Positions 1 through 6,361 of a DNA stretch of 24,474 bases are shown in pieces. The position numbers and the translations under genes were made by a program. The DNA is from Bacillota bacterium (lineage in GTDB: Bacteria; Bacillota; Clostridia; Lachnospirales; Lachnospiraceae), in contig JAEWSD010000279.1 of assembly GCA_023398615.1 (NCBI GenBank), positions 1-24,474 on the forward strand, in the 5' to 3' direction. The notes beneath the pieces were generated by a model. It saw only the letters and a list, made by a program, of their open reading frames with translations. It did no database searches and was not told the DNA's origin. Positions within the stretch are counted from its first letter, which is position 1, and every line of letters begins with the position of its first letter.

Positions 1-1116
1 CTCCCTGTCGGAGTGCGGATTATAAAATTGCACGATATTATCCATTCTCGAAGTCAGATTCATAAATAACATATCCACAAGGGTTATGGCTGTCATGGCT
101 TCCACTACGACCACCGCACGAGGAACAATGATCGGATCATGGCGGCCCTTGATATTCACCTTGATATTTTCACCGGACTTATTGACGGTAGCTTGTGTTG
201 TGGCGATCGAGGGGGTAGGCTTGATGGCAGCACGGAATACGATGTCCGAACCGTCACTCATACCACCTAGTATTCCGCCGGCATGATTGGTAAGCTTAGA
301 CACTTTACCGCCGGCATCGCATTGGAAACTGTCATTGTTTTCCGAGCCGGACATTAGCGCCGCCTGGAAACCGGAACCGAATTCAATACCTTTCACGGCA
401 CCGACGGACAATATGGCTTTGGCCAGATTGGCATCCAGCTTTTCAATAACCGGTTCACCGATACCGACCGGCATACCTGACACGATACATTCGATAATGC
501 CGCCGAGGGAATCTTTTCTCTCCATCTGTTCTTCCAACAGAGCTTCAGCCCTTGCGGAAGCCTTAAGGTCAGGCATGGCAAGGGGACTTGCCGTTATATT
601 TTCTTCCCGGCTGTTCTTATAATCAATCGTTACCGGCCCGATCGATTTCGTATAGGCATACACCTTGATCCCAAGCTGGGTAAGGATTGCCTTTGCTACG
701 GCGCCGCCCGCAACACGGCCTATCGTTTCCCGGCCGGAAGAGCGGCCGCCTCCCCGGTAATCCCGGAAACCGTACTTACTGTCATAAGCATAGTCCGCAT
801 GTCCGGGGCGGTAATATTCCGCTATTTCGGAATAATCGCCGGAACGCTGATTCGTGTTCATCACAGCAAGGGAGATCGGAGTCCCTGTTGTTTTATTCCC
901 GAAGGTGCCGGAAAGGATTTCCACGGTATCCGCTTCCTTCCTGGGAGTGGAGTATTTCGTCTGGCCGGGACGCCTGCGGTTTAAATATTCCTGTATCATG
1001 TCTTCCGTAAGTGTTAAGCCGGCAGGGCACCCGTCTATCACGACCCCGAGGCCTTTTCCGTGGGATTCACCCCATGTTGATATTCTAAATAATGTTCCAT
1101 AGATAGATCCAGACAT
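1..1116 (-). CDS. aroC: Chorismate synthase, 3' end cut by the window edge
   Basis: Converts 5-enolpyruvylshikimate-3-phosphate to chorismate, the last common step of aromatic biosynthesis, using reduced FMN. The frame is open for 372 codons from ATG at 1116 to the left edge with no stop. Chorismate synthases are usually about 360-390 residues, so only a short tail should be missing. All three family signatures are visible: GESHGKG at residues 16-22, the GGRSSGRETIGRVAAGA block near 120-140, and GRHDPIIVPRA from about residue 325. The protein starts MSGSIYGTLFRI, a standard N-terminus, and an AGAGGT ribosome site lies upstream of the ATG. It is transcribed leftward from its own probable promoter. 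aroA, the previous enzyme, lies about 7.6 kb away on the same strand, so the pathway is not one operon here. Confidence 0.97.
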   Translation of the reverse strand, partial: MSGSIYGTLFRISTWGESHGKGLGVVIDGCPAGLTLTEDMIQEYLNRRRPGQTKYSTPRKEADTVEILSGTFGNKTTGTPISLAVMNTNQRSGDYSEIAEYYRPGHADYAYDSKYGFRDYRGGGRSSGRETIGRVAGGAVAKAILTQLGIKVYAYTKSIGPVTIDYKNSREENITASPLAMPDLKASARAEALLEEQMERKDSLGGIIECIVSGMPVGIGEPVIEKLDANLAKAILSVGAVKGIEFGSGFQAALMSGSENNDSFQCDAGGKVSKLTNHAGGILGGMSDGSDIVFRAAIKPTPSIATTQATVNKSGENIKVNIKGRHDPIIVPRAVVVVEAMTAITLVDMLFMNLTSRMDNIVQFYNPHSDRE

Positions 1117-1172
1117 TATTGGTACCTCTTTTTCCTGATTTTTTAAGTGTGAAGCTGTCTTTTCTTCATAAT

Positions 1173-1201
1173 AGTATATAAGAAAAGTAAATGCGAATCA
1201 A
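1173..1201 (-). promoter_or_regulatory. Probable sigma-A promoter of aroC
   Basis: On the minus strand, TTGATT (1201-1196) and TATACT (1178-1173) are separated by exactly 17 bases. This gives a leader of about 50 nt before the aroC ATG. Seen by eye only. Confidence 0.55.
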
Positions 1202-1247
1202 TATGTATTACGGACATTTTGAAAAAAACGTTCATATATTGTAATGA

Positions 1248-1275
1248 TTGATAAATTTATAAGGAAGATTATATT
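1248..1275 (+). promoter_or_regulatory. Possible promoter of the small acidic protein gene
   Basis: TTGATA (1248-1253) and TATATT (1270-1275) with a 16-base spacer, about 45 bases upstream of the start at 1322. The region is AT-rich, so chance matches are likely. Confidence 0.35.
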
Positions 1276-1321
1276 TTTTCGATCAAATAATATCTAAGTA
1301 AGCGAAAGGATGTGTTTTATT

Positions 1322-1522
1322 ATGTCAGATATACAAAAAGCAAATAATCAAAAATATAATGAGGGCAGTTCCGGTTCATCCTATGAGTATGAGAATAATA
1401 AAATAAATTCAACGGATGGACTTATCATTGATGACAATACAGTTTATGAAATTGATCAGGAATGTTATGAGAAAGCGAAAAGAGCGCGCATTAACCAGAA
1501 AAAAGGCTGGGAAAGGCGATAA
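1322..1522 (+). CDS. Small conserved-looking hypothetical protein, 66 aa
   Basis: Function not recognised. The start is placed at ATG 1322 because AAAGGA (1305-1310) lies 11 bases upstream; an in-frame ATG at 1310 would overlap this ribosome site. The product is hydrophilic. Its first 30 residues are rich in Ser, Asn, Gly and Tyr, which suggests disorder. A more ordered core follows, GLIIDDNTVYEIDQEC, then a basic tail rich in Lys and Arg. There is no signal peptide or membrane segment. A strong hairpin terminator follows six bases after the stop, so the gene appears to be a single-gene unit. Short proteins with a similar NTVYEID core are, from memory, common in Lachnospiraceae, but I cannot verify this or assign a role. 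Confidence 0.75.
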   Translation: MSDIQKANNQKYNEGSSGSSYEYENNKINSTDGLIIDDNTVYEIDQECYEKAKRARINQKKGWERR

Positions 1523-1527
1523 TTTAT

Positions 1528-1560
1528 CAGAAAAAAAGCTGCCAAAGCAGCTTTTTTCTG
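1528..1560. terminator. Bidirectional rho-independent terminator
   Basis: CAG-A7-GCTGC, loop CAAA, GCAGC-T6-CTG. The stem is flanked by an A-run on one side and a T-run on the other, so it can act on both strands. It serves the small gene ending at 1522 and could also end the leftward Cys-rich gene. Confidence 0.85.
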
Positions 1561-1610
1561 GATACATTACAAAATGTAGACTTGCAATGGTTAGAAGCAC
1601 TTGGAAATGA

Positions 1611-1826
1611 TTAGAAGGAACCGCCGCATAAGCAAAGGATCAAGATAATCCAGATTATGCAATTGCATCCGTTATCATTTCCGCATCCGTTATTTCCGAA
1701 TCCTCCTAAGAATCCACTACTACCGCCACAGCAGCAAAGCAAGATTAAGATAATGAAAATACAACTGTTATTATCCCTTCTGTTATCGCATCCGATGCCG
1801 CAATTTGTAGCTGCTAAATCACTCAT
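1611..1826 (-). CDS. Small Cys/Gly-rich hydrophobic protein, 71 aa
   Basis: The product begins MSDLAATNCGIGCDN and ends LCLCGGSF. It resembles small Clostridial proteins labelled chorion class high-cysteine protein in databases (recalled, not checked); their function is unknown. It consists of two halves of the same pattern: a Cys/Asn/Asp-rich stretch, then a hydrophobic run (IFIILILL, IIWIILIL), then Cys and Gly-Gly. This suggests internal duplication. There are 12 cysteines. The start is well supported by GGAGG seven bases before the ATG. On the minus strand CATATGATA (1864-1856), about 30 bases upstream, fits the -10 consensus of sporulation sigma factors E/K, but I found no matching -35. 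A spore-surface role is therefore only a guess. Confidence 0.8.
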   Translation of the reverse strand: MSDLAATNCGIGCDNRRDNNSCIFIILILLCCCGGSSGFLGGFGNNGCGNDNGCNCIIWIILILCLCGGSF

Positions 1827-1943
1827 GTAAGAGCCTCCTATTTGTTATTACACTGTATCATATGAATGCATGCTTGCCCAATTTCCTGTTTTTCCGTAAA
1901 TTATCGTATACTTTTTTATTGCAATATGCGACATTCGTGTCTA

Positions 1944-1972
1944 TTGCAGGGGAAAAGGAAACGTGATATAAT
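1944..1972 (+). promoter_or_regulatory. Probable extended -10 promoter of the isochorismatase-like gene
   Basis: TGATATAAT (1964-1972) is a perfect extended -10. TTGCAG at 1944-1949 is a weak -35 with a 17-base spacer. The leader downstream contains a small inverted repeat, GCAGT-GGGATT-ACTGC (about 2005-2020), just before the ribosome site GGAGGT. Confidence 0.55.
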
Positions 1973-2033
1973 TTGCAGGAATACGTACAAGAGTTTTATT
2001 TGCGGCAGTGGGATTACTGCAACGGAGGTAATA

Positions 2034-2579
2034 ATGAGAATATTGACAGAAGATACGATGGCACTTGTGATTGATTACCAGGAGAAATTGATTCCCGTAA
2101 TGTGGGAGAAGGAGGAACTTCTTCATAATACGGAGATTTTACTGCGCGGACTTAATATCCTTGAGATACCCGCGATCGTTTCACAGCAGTATACAAAGGG
2201 TATCGGCATGACGGTGGGAGGCATCCGGAGTGCTTTCGGCGAGGAGTTTTGCTATCATGATAAAATCACTTTCAGCTGTTATGAGGATGAGAATATCCGG
2301 GCACAGATAAAAGAATTAAACAGAAAGAATATTCTGATTTGCGGGATAGAGACTCATATCTGCGTGTTGCAGACGGCAGTTGATTTAATTGCGGAGGGTT
2401 ACAGGGTAATCCTGATTGAAGACTGTATCAGCTCCCGTAAGAAAAACGACAGGAAGATCGCATTGCGGAGGGCAGCCGGTGAAGGCGCCTTAATATCGAC
2501 ATATGAATCCATCCTGTTTGAGCTTACGCGCAAGGCGGGAAGCGACACATTTAAATCCATCTCCAAACTGATAAAATGA
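2034..2579 (+). CDS. Isochorismatase-family cysteine hydrolase (YcaC/ISOC-like), 181 aa
   Basis: A member of the isochorismatase-like alpha/beta hydrolase superfamily, which includes nicotinamidases, N-carbamoyl amide hydrolases and proteins of unknown substrate. The expected catalytic triad is visible: D14 in ALVIDYQEK, K77 in YHDKITFSC and C110 in GIETHICVLQTA. The DYQEK opening and GIETH-C block resemble the YcaC/ISOC subgroup rather than true isochorismatase. The frame is open further upstream, to 1866. ATG 2034 is chosen because GGAGGT lies at 2024-2029 and because the family begins only a few residues before the LVID strand. It appears to be transcribed alone. The substrate cannot be told from sequence, and there is no siderophore or NAD gene nearby to suggest one. 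Confidence 0.88.
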   Translation: MRILTEDTMALVIDYQEKLIPVMWEKEELLHNTEILLRGLNILEIPAIVSQQYTKGIGMTVGGIRSAFGEEFCYHDKITFSCYEDENIRAQIKELNRKNILICGIETHICVLQTAVDLIAEGYRVILIEDCISSRKKNDRKIALRRAAGEGALISTYESILFELTRKAGSDTFKSISKLIK

Positions 2580-2671
2580 ATCCGGGCCGCAGCCTGCCCC
2601 AGTTCTTTTCTGAATAAAGTTTTAGGTTCCCGTAAGCCGGCGGCCGGGCTATAATGATTAAAAATGCTCAC

Positions 2672-2767
2672 GGAGGGATATGTTTATGAGGGAACCTCAG
2701 CTTAATGCATAGCAGAAGCTATTGCATTATAATTATTATAATTTAAGTTTGGTGGAATAGCTTTTGC
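2672..2767 (+). promoter_or_regulatory. Leader with an 8-codon upstream ORF and a long hairpin before the DUF1062 gene
   Basis: GGAGGG (2672-2677) lies eight bases before ATG 2686, which opens an 8-codon ORF reading MREPQLNA and stopping at 2712. Its stop overlaps the left arm of an inverted repeat, GCAGAAGCTATT (2712-2723) with AATAGCTTTTGC (2756-2767). This is a 12-bp stem with one G-U pair. The loop is AT-rich and contains two TATAAT sequences. A TATAAT at 2650-2655 may be the promoter -10. The set could be a control leader or a decayed gene start; nothing here decides between them. Confidence 0.4.
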
Positions 2768-2798
2768 ACATCCGAGTTTATGAACGAAGGAGATGCAT

Positions 2799-3440
2799 AT
2801 GAGCTTTTCACAATTCATTGAGTGGGAGATAATACCGGACAGTACCCCCCATATAGTAAGGCATTGTCCGAAATGTGACTGCAAATCGGATTTTATAAAT
2901 ACCGGCAATTTCAGGGTAAATGCAAATGGAAACCGTATAGATGTGTGGCTGATCTACCGGTGTGCCGTCTGCCGGTCAACCTATAATCTTTCGGTATATG
3001 AAAGAATGAAACCGGATAGGATTCCAAAAGAAGAATATGAAGGATACCTGGCTAATGACCGGGAGTTAGCGTTTAAATGTGGTTTTGACAAACGCCTGTT
3101 CCGAAAGAACAAGGTTGCTACGGCTGTAAATCATATCGGTTACCGGGTCATTGAGAGAAGGTGTTCCAAGAGGGATGACGGGAGTGAAGTATTGATTACT
3201 GTCCGATGCGGTTATGAATTGCCTGTCAGGCCGGATAAAATACTGTCACAGCAGCTGCTGCTATCCCGAGCCGGGATCGGAAAACTGATGGAGGACGGTT
3301 TGATTTTCTGTGAGAATGGAAGTAATCCGGGCAAGACATTCATAGCGGATAACATGAAAATTATTTTGAATAATGCGGTTTTTAGCTGTGAGACCAGTCC
3401 GAAAGCAACAGGGAAGGAACGGGAGACTGCAGAAGGATAG
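2799..3440 (+). CDS. DUF1062 domain protein with Cys pairs, 213 aa
   Basis: The protein matches the pattern of the DUF1062 family, for which no function is established. The N-terminal WEIIPDSTPHIVRHCPKC, the FRVNANGNRIDVWLIYRC block and a second Cys pair, CAVC, are typical. The two CxxC pairs (about residues 25-28 and 56-59) look like a zinc ribbon. The second half carries a basic region and a segment (QLLLSRAGIGKLMEDGLI) that could be a small DNA- or RNA-binding helical unit, but this is inference. ATG 2799 is preferred over the in-frame ATG at 2793, because AAGGAG (2787-2792) directly abuts 2793 but is six bases from 2799. It faces the protease gene across a palindromic spacer. Confidence 0.85.
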   Translation: MSFSQFIEWEIIPDSTPHIVRHCPKCDCKSDFINTGNFRVNANGNRIDVWLIYRCAVCRSTYNLSVYERMKPDRIPKEEYEGYLANDRELAFKCGFDKRLFRKNKVATAVNHIGYRVIERRCSKRDDGSEVLITVRCGYELPVRPDKILSQQLLLSRAGIGKLMEDGLIFCENGSNPGKTFIADNMKIILNNAVFSCETSPKATGKERETAEG

Positions 3441-3460
3441 AACTGTCATTTATGGGAAGA

Positions 3461-3501
3461 GGCTGTTGTAAAAACATATTAGTATTAGTTTTGCAACAGC
3501 C
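3461..3501. repeat. Near-palindrome resembling abutted insertion-sequence ends
   Basis: GGCTGTTGTAAAAAC and GTTTTGCAACAGCC form an inverted repeat around a 12-base AT-rich centre, between two convergent genes. It could be a bidirectional hairpin terminator, but no T-run follows either arm. The GGCTGTTGCAAAAC arm looks like the outer ends of several Firmicute insertion sequences (recalled), so it may be a vestige of one. Confidence 0.55.
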
Positions 3502-3522
3502 CAAATTCCTTTCGGGGCTATA

Positions 3523-4686
3523 TTAAGATAAAAGCCGCGGTATGTTTAACAGTCCCCATCCTTGCTTTGACCAGGAATAACCTAAGTCTACGGCACTTTC
3601 CCTTAATTTCAGTTTGACATCTTTATTTGTCATATCAGGATATTTTGACAGAAGAAGAGTAATGGCGCCGGATACGATCGGTGTTGCCATAGATGTGCCG
3701 CTTTTTATCGCATACATTAAACTATAGTTATCGACACGCGGATTGTTAATAATATTATAGCGGTACCGCTGATAATTTTTCATGGTACCGCAGGAAATAA
3801 TATTGGAGCCCGGAGCTACAATATCCGGCTTCTTGATACAGGAAGCGGTAGGCCCTCTGCCGGAGTAGTCCTTGGTTTTATTCCCGAACAGTTCCACGGC
3901 TATCCGGTCATCGGAGGAACCGACCGTAATGACTTTTCTGCTGATGCCCGGGGTAGAGATGGACATTGGCCCCGGTCCGTTATTGCCGGCGGCAACCACA
4001 ACTACGATTCCTTCGTCCCATACGGCATTGACCCCCTTCACCAACAGGGAATTCTCATCAATATTCTCCTTTGAAGTTGTGCCAACCGAAATATTTACAA
4101 TCCGGATATTATATTTCTTTTTATTTTCTATTATCCATTGAAGTCCGGCGAGAACATCGGATATATTGCCGTCGCCTTTTTGGTCTAAAACTTTAATGCC
4201 GACCAGATTGCATTTCGGTGCAACTCCGGCGTATTTACCTCCGGACAGGAACCCGTTTCCGCCGATGATGCCTGCCACATGGCTGCCGTGGCCGTTATCG
4301 TCATACGGTTCGGCTCTTCCATGCAGAAGGTCATAAAATCCGAGGACACGGTTACCGCCTTCCGTGAAATCCTTATGGAGGCATATGCCTGTATCCGCAA
4401 CCGCGACACCGACTCCTTCACCCGTAATGTTCCTTTCGTGAGCCCATTTCAAACCGATTATTTCACTGACACGGTTCATTTGAGCAGTGATATGGGTATC
4501 CAGCTCATAGCTCCATACGCTGTTCTTTTCATGAAGCTCCTCCAGCCGGTCTTCATCAACTTCTATCACATAGGAATCAATCATGGGAAGTTTATATTTA
4601 ATTGTTCCCATAGCTGCAACTTCTTTATAATTATTCTCATATTCACTACACCGAACAATGATTTGTATCTTTTCCTTCTGCTTCAT
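3523..4686 (-). CDS. Subtilisin-like S8 serine protease, no signal peptide, 387 aa
   Basis: A peptidase of the subtilase (S8) family. The triad is D98 (VAVADTGI), H133 (NGHGSHVAG) and S332 (SGTSMATP), with oxyanion N235 in AAGNNGPG. Residues 1 to about 68 resemble a short inhibitor_I9-type pro-region (SYVIEVDEDRLEEL ... WSYELD), followed by the catalytic domain to the C-terminus. The chain starts MKQKEKIQIIV and has no hydrophobic signal or membrane segment, so it is probably cytoplasmic or released in an unusual way, as in intracellular serine proteases and AprX-like enzymes. AGGTAG precedes the ATG on the minus strand. It is divergent from mltG, with 165 bases between the starts. The substrate is unknown. 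Confidence 0.93.
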   Translation of the reverse strand: MKQKEKIQIIVRCSEYENNYKEVAAMGTIKYKLPMIDSYVIEVDEDRLEELHEKNSVWSYELDTHITAQMNRVSEIIGLKWAHERNITGEGVGVAVADTGICLHKDFTEGGNRVLGFYDLLHGRAEPYDDNGHGSHVAGIIGGNGFLSGGKYAGVAPKCNLVGIKVLDQKGDGNISDVLAGLQWIIENKKKYNIRIVNISVGTTSKENIDENSLLVKGVNAVWDEGIVVVVAAGNNGPGPMSISTPGISRKVITVGSSDDRIAVELFGNKTKDYSGRGPTASCIKKPDIVAPGSNIISCGTMKNYQRYRYNIINNPRVDNYSLMYAIKSGTSMATPIVSGAITLLLSKYPDMTNKDVKLKLRESAVDLGYSWSKQGWGLLNIPRLLS

Positions 4687-4851
4687 GTTCTACCTGATTT
4701 CTTTTTTATCATAACTAATCTTATGAAGGATTTCCTTGTCTTTATGCAAAGTATTTATTTAAAATGGGTAGTATCCGGCTGGTAACTGTTGTATAATAGA
4801 TATCGGGTAAAACTGCTTAAAAATAGTAAGTATTTTGAAAGGAATGAGATT

Positions 4852-6198
4852 ATGTTAAATGAAAAATGTTATACCGGGAACCATTGGTTTCGTGCCGTAA
4901 TATCCTTTGGCGCTGTTGTATTGATACTTTTCAGCGTTCTGTACACCCTGTTTTCACCCGTGAAAACGGAGGCCGCTTCTAAGAAATACGGAGTTGTCAT
5001 ATCCGGAAGTAACGGTAAATATACGTTTTACGATTTAAATGAAACCGATAAGAACGGCAGTATCGAAACAACTTCAACCGGTAATGTGATGGTGCCGCTG
5101 AAAAAGCTGTCTTCCCTTATGCCGGCAATTTCCTGCCGTTATGATTCCAAAACGAAAAAAGCCACGCTGAAAAATACCGTTAACGGAAGAAGGGTGGTTT
5201 ACAGCAGCAACAGCAAGGTATATTATTATTATCCGAATACAAAGTCAAAAGGCGTAAAGAAAACAATGCCTTATAAGATGTATTTGTCCGACAGCAGTTC
5301 TTCCGTAATGGTACATATGTCTTCCCTTCAATGGGTAATGGGGACAACAGCCGGCTATAAATATTATAAAATACCGGATATGCAGTCTGCCGGTTATGAT
5401 ACCTTTGTCTACAGCGGTTTGCTTGTATATAATCCCTATCAGAAGATTGCATCGATACCGAAATCGACAAATGTGAATGGGATATCACAAACGGTCAGGG
5501 TTACGATTCCCGAGGGGTATTCCGTAGCTCAGGTGTTTAACCTTCTTGTAAAGAAAGGGGTCTGCGCATCTGCGGATTTCCTTTATGATGCGCTTGAGAG
5601 CTGCGATTACGGCAAGTATTCCTTAACAAAGGCGATTGAGCCGAACGAAAACCGCTGCTTTATTCCGGAGGGCTACCTGTATCCCGATACCTATGAGTTC
5701 TACCGCCTGAGCAAGGGCACGACGGTGATCGACAAAATTCTAAAGAATACCGAGAATAGGATCACACAGGATATCAGGACGAAGGCCGCAGACCTCGGAT
5801 ATTCCGTGGATGAGATACTTACCGTTGCCTCTTTAATCGAGAAGGAAGCCGGAGATACGAAATCAATGCCCGTAATAGCATCGGTAATATACAACCGGTT
5901 AAATAAACCGATGCCGCTGCAGCTCGACTGTACCATCCATTATATAGAACTATATGTGAAACCGTATATCAGCGGGGATATTAACCGATATAATGCATAC
6001 TATAATACCTATAAATGCAGCGCACTGCCTGCGGGACCCATCTGTAATCCGGGGATGAATGCCATTCAGGCCGCACTGAACCCGTCCGAGACAGAATATT
6101 ACTATTTCTACAGTGATCCGGACGGAATTTACCATTATGCCGCTACCTATGAGGAAATAGCAGAAATTCAGGCAAAGTATACCAAAGCTGCGGAATAG
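4852..6198 (+). CDS. mltG: MltG-type endolytic transglycosylase with N-terminal stalk-like domain, 448 aa
   Basis: The C-terminal half is a YceG/MltG domain (about residues 214-443). MltG cuts nascent peptidoglycan strands at the membrane. Key blocks are VRVTIPEGYSVAQVF, FIPEGYLYPDTYEF, ASLIEKEAG with the probable catalytic E330 (by analogy with E. coli E218), VIYNRL, CTIHY, and SALPAGPICNPG. One membrane segment lies near residues 14-33. Residues about 79-165 hold two copies of a pattern like copper-amine-oxidase-N/stalk domains (VMVPLKKLSSLM ... ATLKN, then VMVHMSSLQWVMG). This is unusual for MltG, which more often has a LysM-like region there. ATG 4852 is chosen because AAAGGA lies at 4839-4844; the frame is open back to 4789. 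TATAAT at 4792-4797 may be the -10. A repeat-bearing spacer and ptsI follow. Confidence 0.9.
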   Translation: MLNEKCYTGNHWFRAVISFGAVVLILFSVLYTLFSPVKTEAASKKYGVVISGSNGKYTFYDLNETDKNGSIETTSTGNVMVPLKKLSSLMPAISCRYDSKTKKATLKNTVNGRRVVYSSNSKVYYYYPNTKSKGVKKTMPYKMYLSDSSSSVMVHMSSLQWVMGTTAGYKYYKIPDMQSAGYDTFVYSGLLVYNPYQKIASIPKSTNVNGISQTVRVTIPEGYSVAQVFNLLVKKGVCASADFLYDALESCDYGKYSLTKAIEPNENRCFIPEGYLYPDTYEFYRLSKGTTVIDKILKNTENRITQDIRTKAADLGYSVDEILTVASLIEKEAGDTKSMPVIASVIYNRLNKPMPLQLDCTIHYIELYVKPYISGDINRYNAYYNTYKCSALPAGPICNPGMNAIQAALNPSETEYYYFYSDPDGIYHYAATYEEIAEIQAKYTKAAE

Positions 6199-6205
6199 GA
6201 GAAAC

Positions 6206-6356
6206 AGACGTGCTGTGCACGTGGAGGGGAGCAAAGAGTGAAAAGTCATCACTCCGCCTTTATATGTAGATGTGCTGCGCACATGGGCGGGAGCAAAGAG
6301 TGAAAAGTCATCACTCCGCCTTTATATTTAGACGTGCTGTGCACGTAGAGGGGAGC
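6206..6356 (+). repeat. 62-bp tandem repeat, 2.4 copies, with two hairpins per unit
   Basis: Copies lie at 6206-6267 and 6268-6329, with a partial copy at 6330-6356. Copies 1 and 2 differ at six of 62 positions, and positions 22-60 of the unit are identical. Each full unit has hairpin A, ACGTGC-TGT-GCACGT, and hairpin B, GAGTGA-AAAGTCA-TCACTC. In copy 2 hairpin A is ATGTGC-TGC-GCACAT, so a C-G pair has become T-A and pairing is kept. Between the hairpins is a GGGGAGC Shine-Dalgarno-like block, and in the partial copy this block serves as the ptsI ribosome site. Each full unit also has GTG six bases after that block, opening 21-codon ORFs (6238-6303 and 6300-6365). The first stops on a GTGA overlap with the second; the second stops on an ATGA overlap with ptsI. 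Confidence 0.9.
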
Positions 6357-6361
6357 CGATT

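Noticed and set aside
86..1102. Several plus-strand open frames in the first kilobase
   Set aside because: All are antisense to chorismate synthase, which runs unbroken through the region and carries all its signatures.
6206..6356. CRISPR-like array in the mltG-ptsI gap
   Set aside because: The unit is a contiguous tandem repeat of 62 bp with no unique spacers, and no cas gene is nearby.
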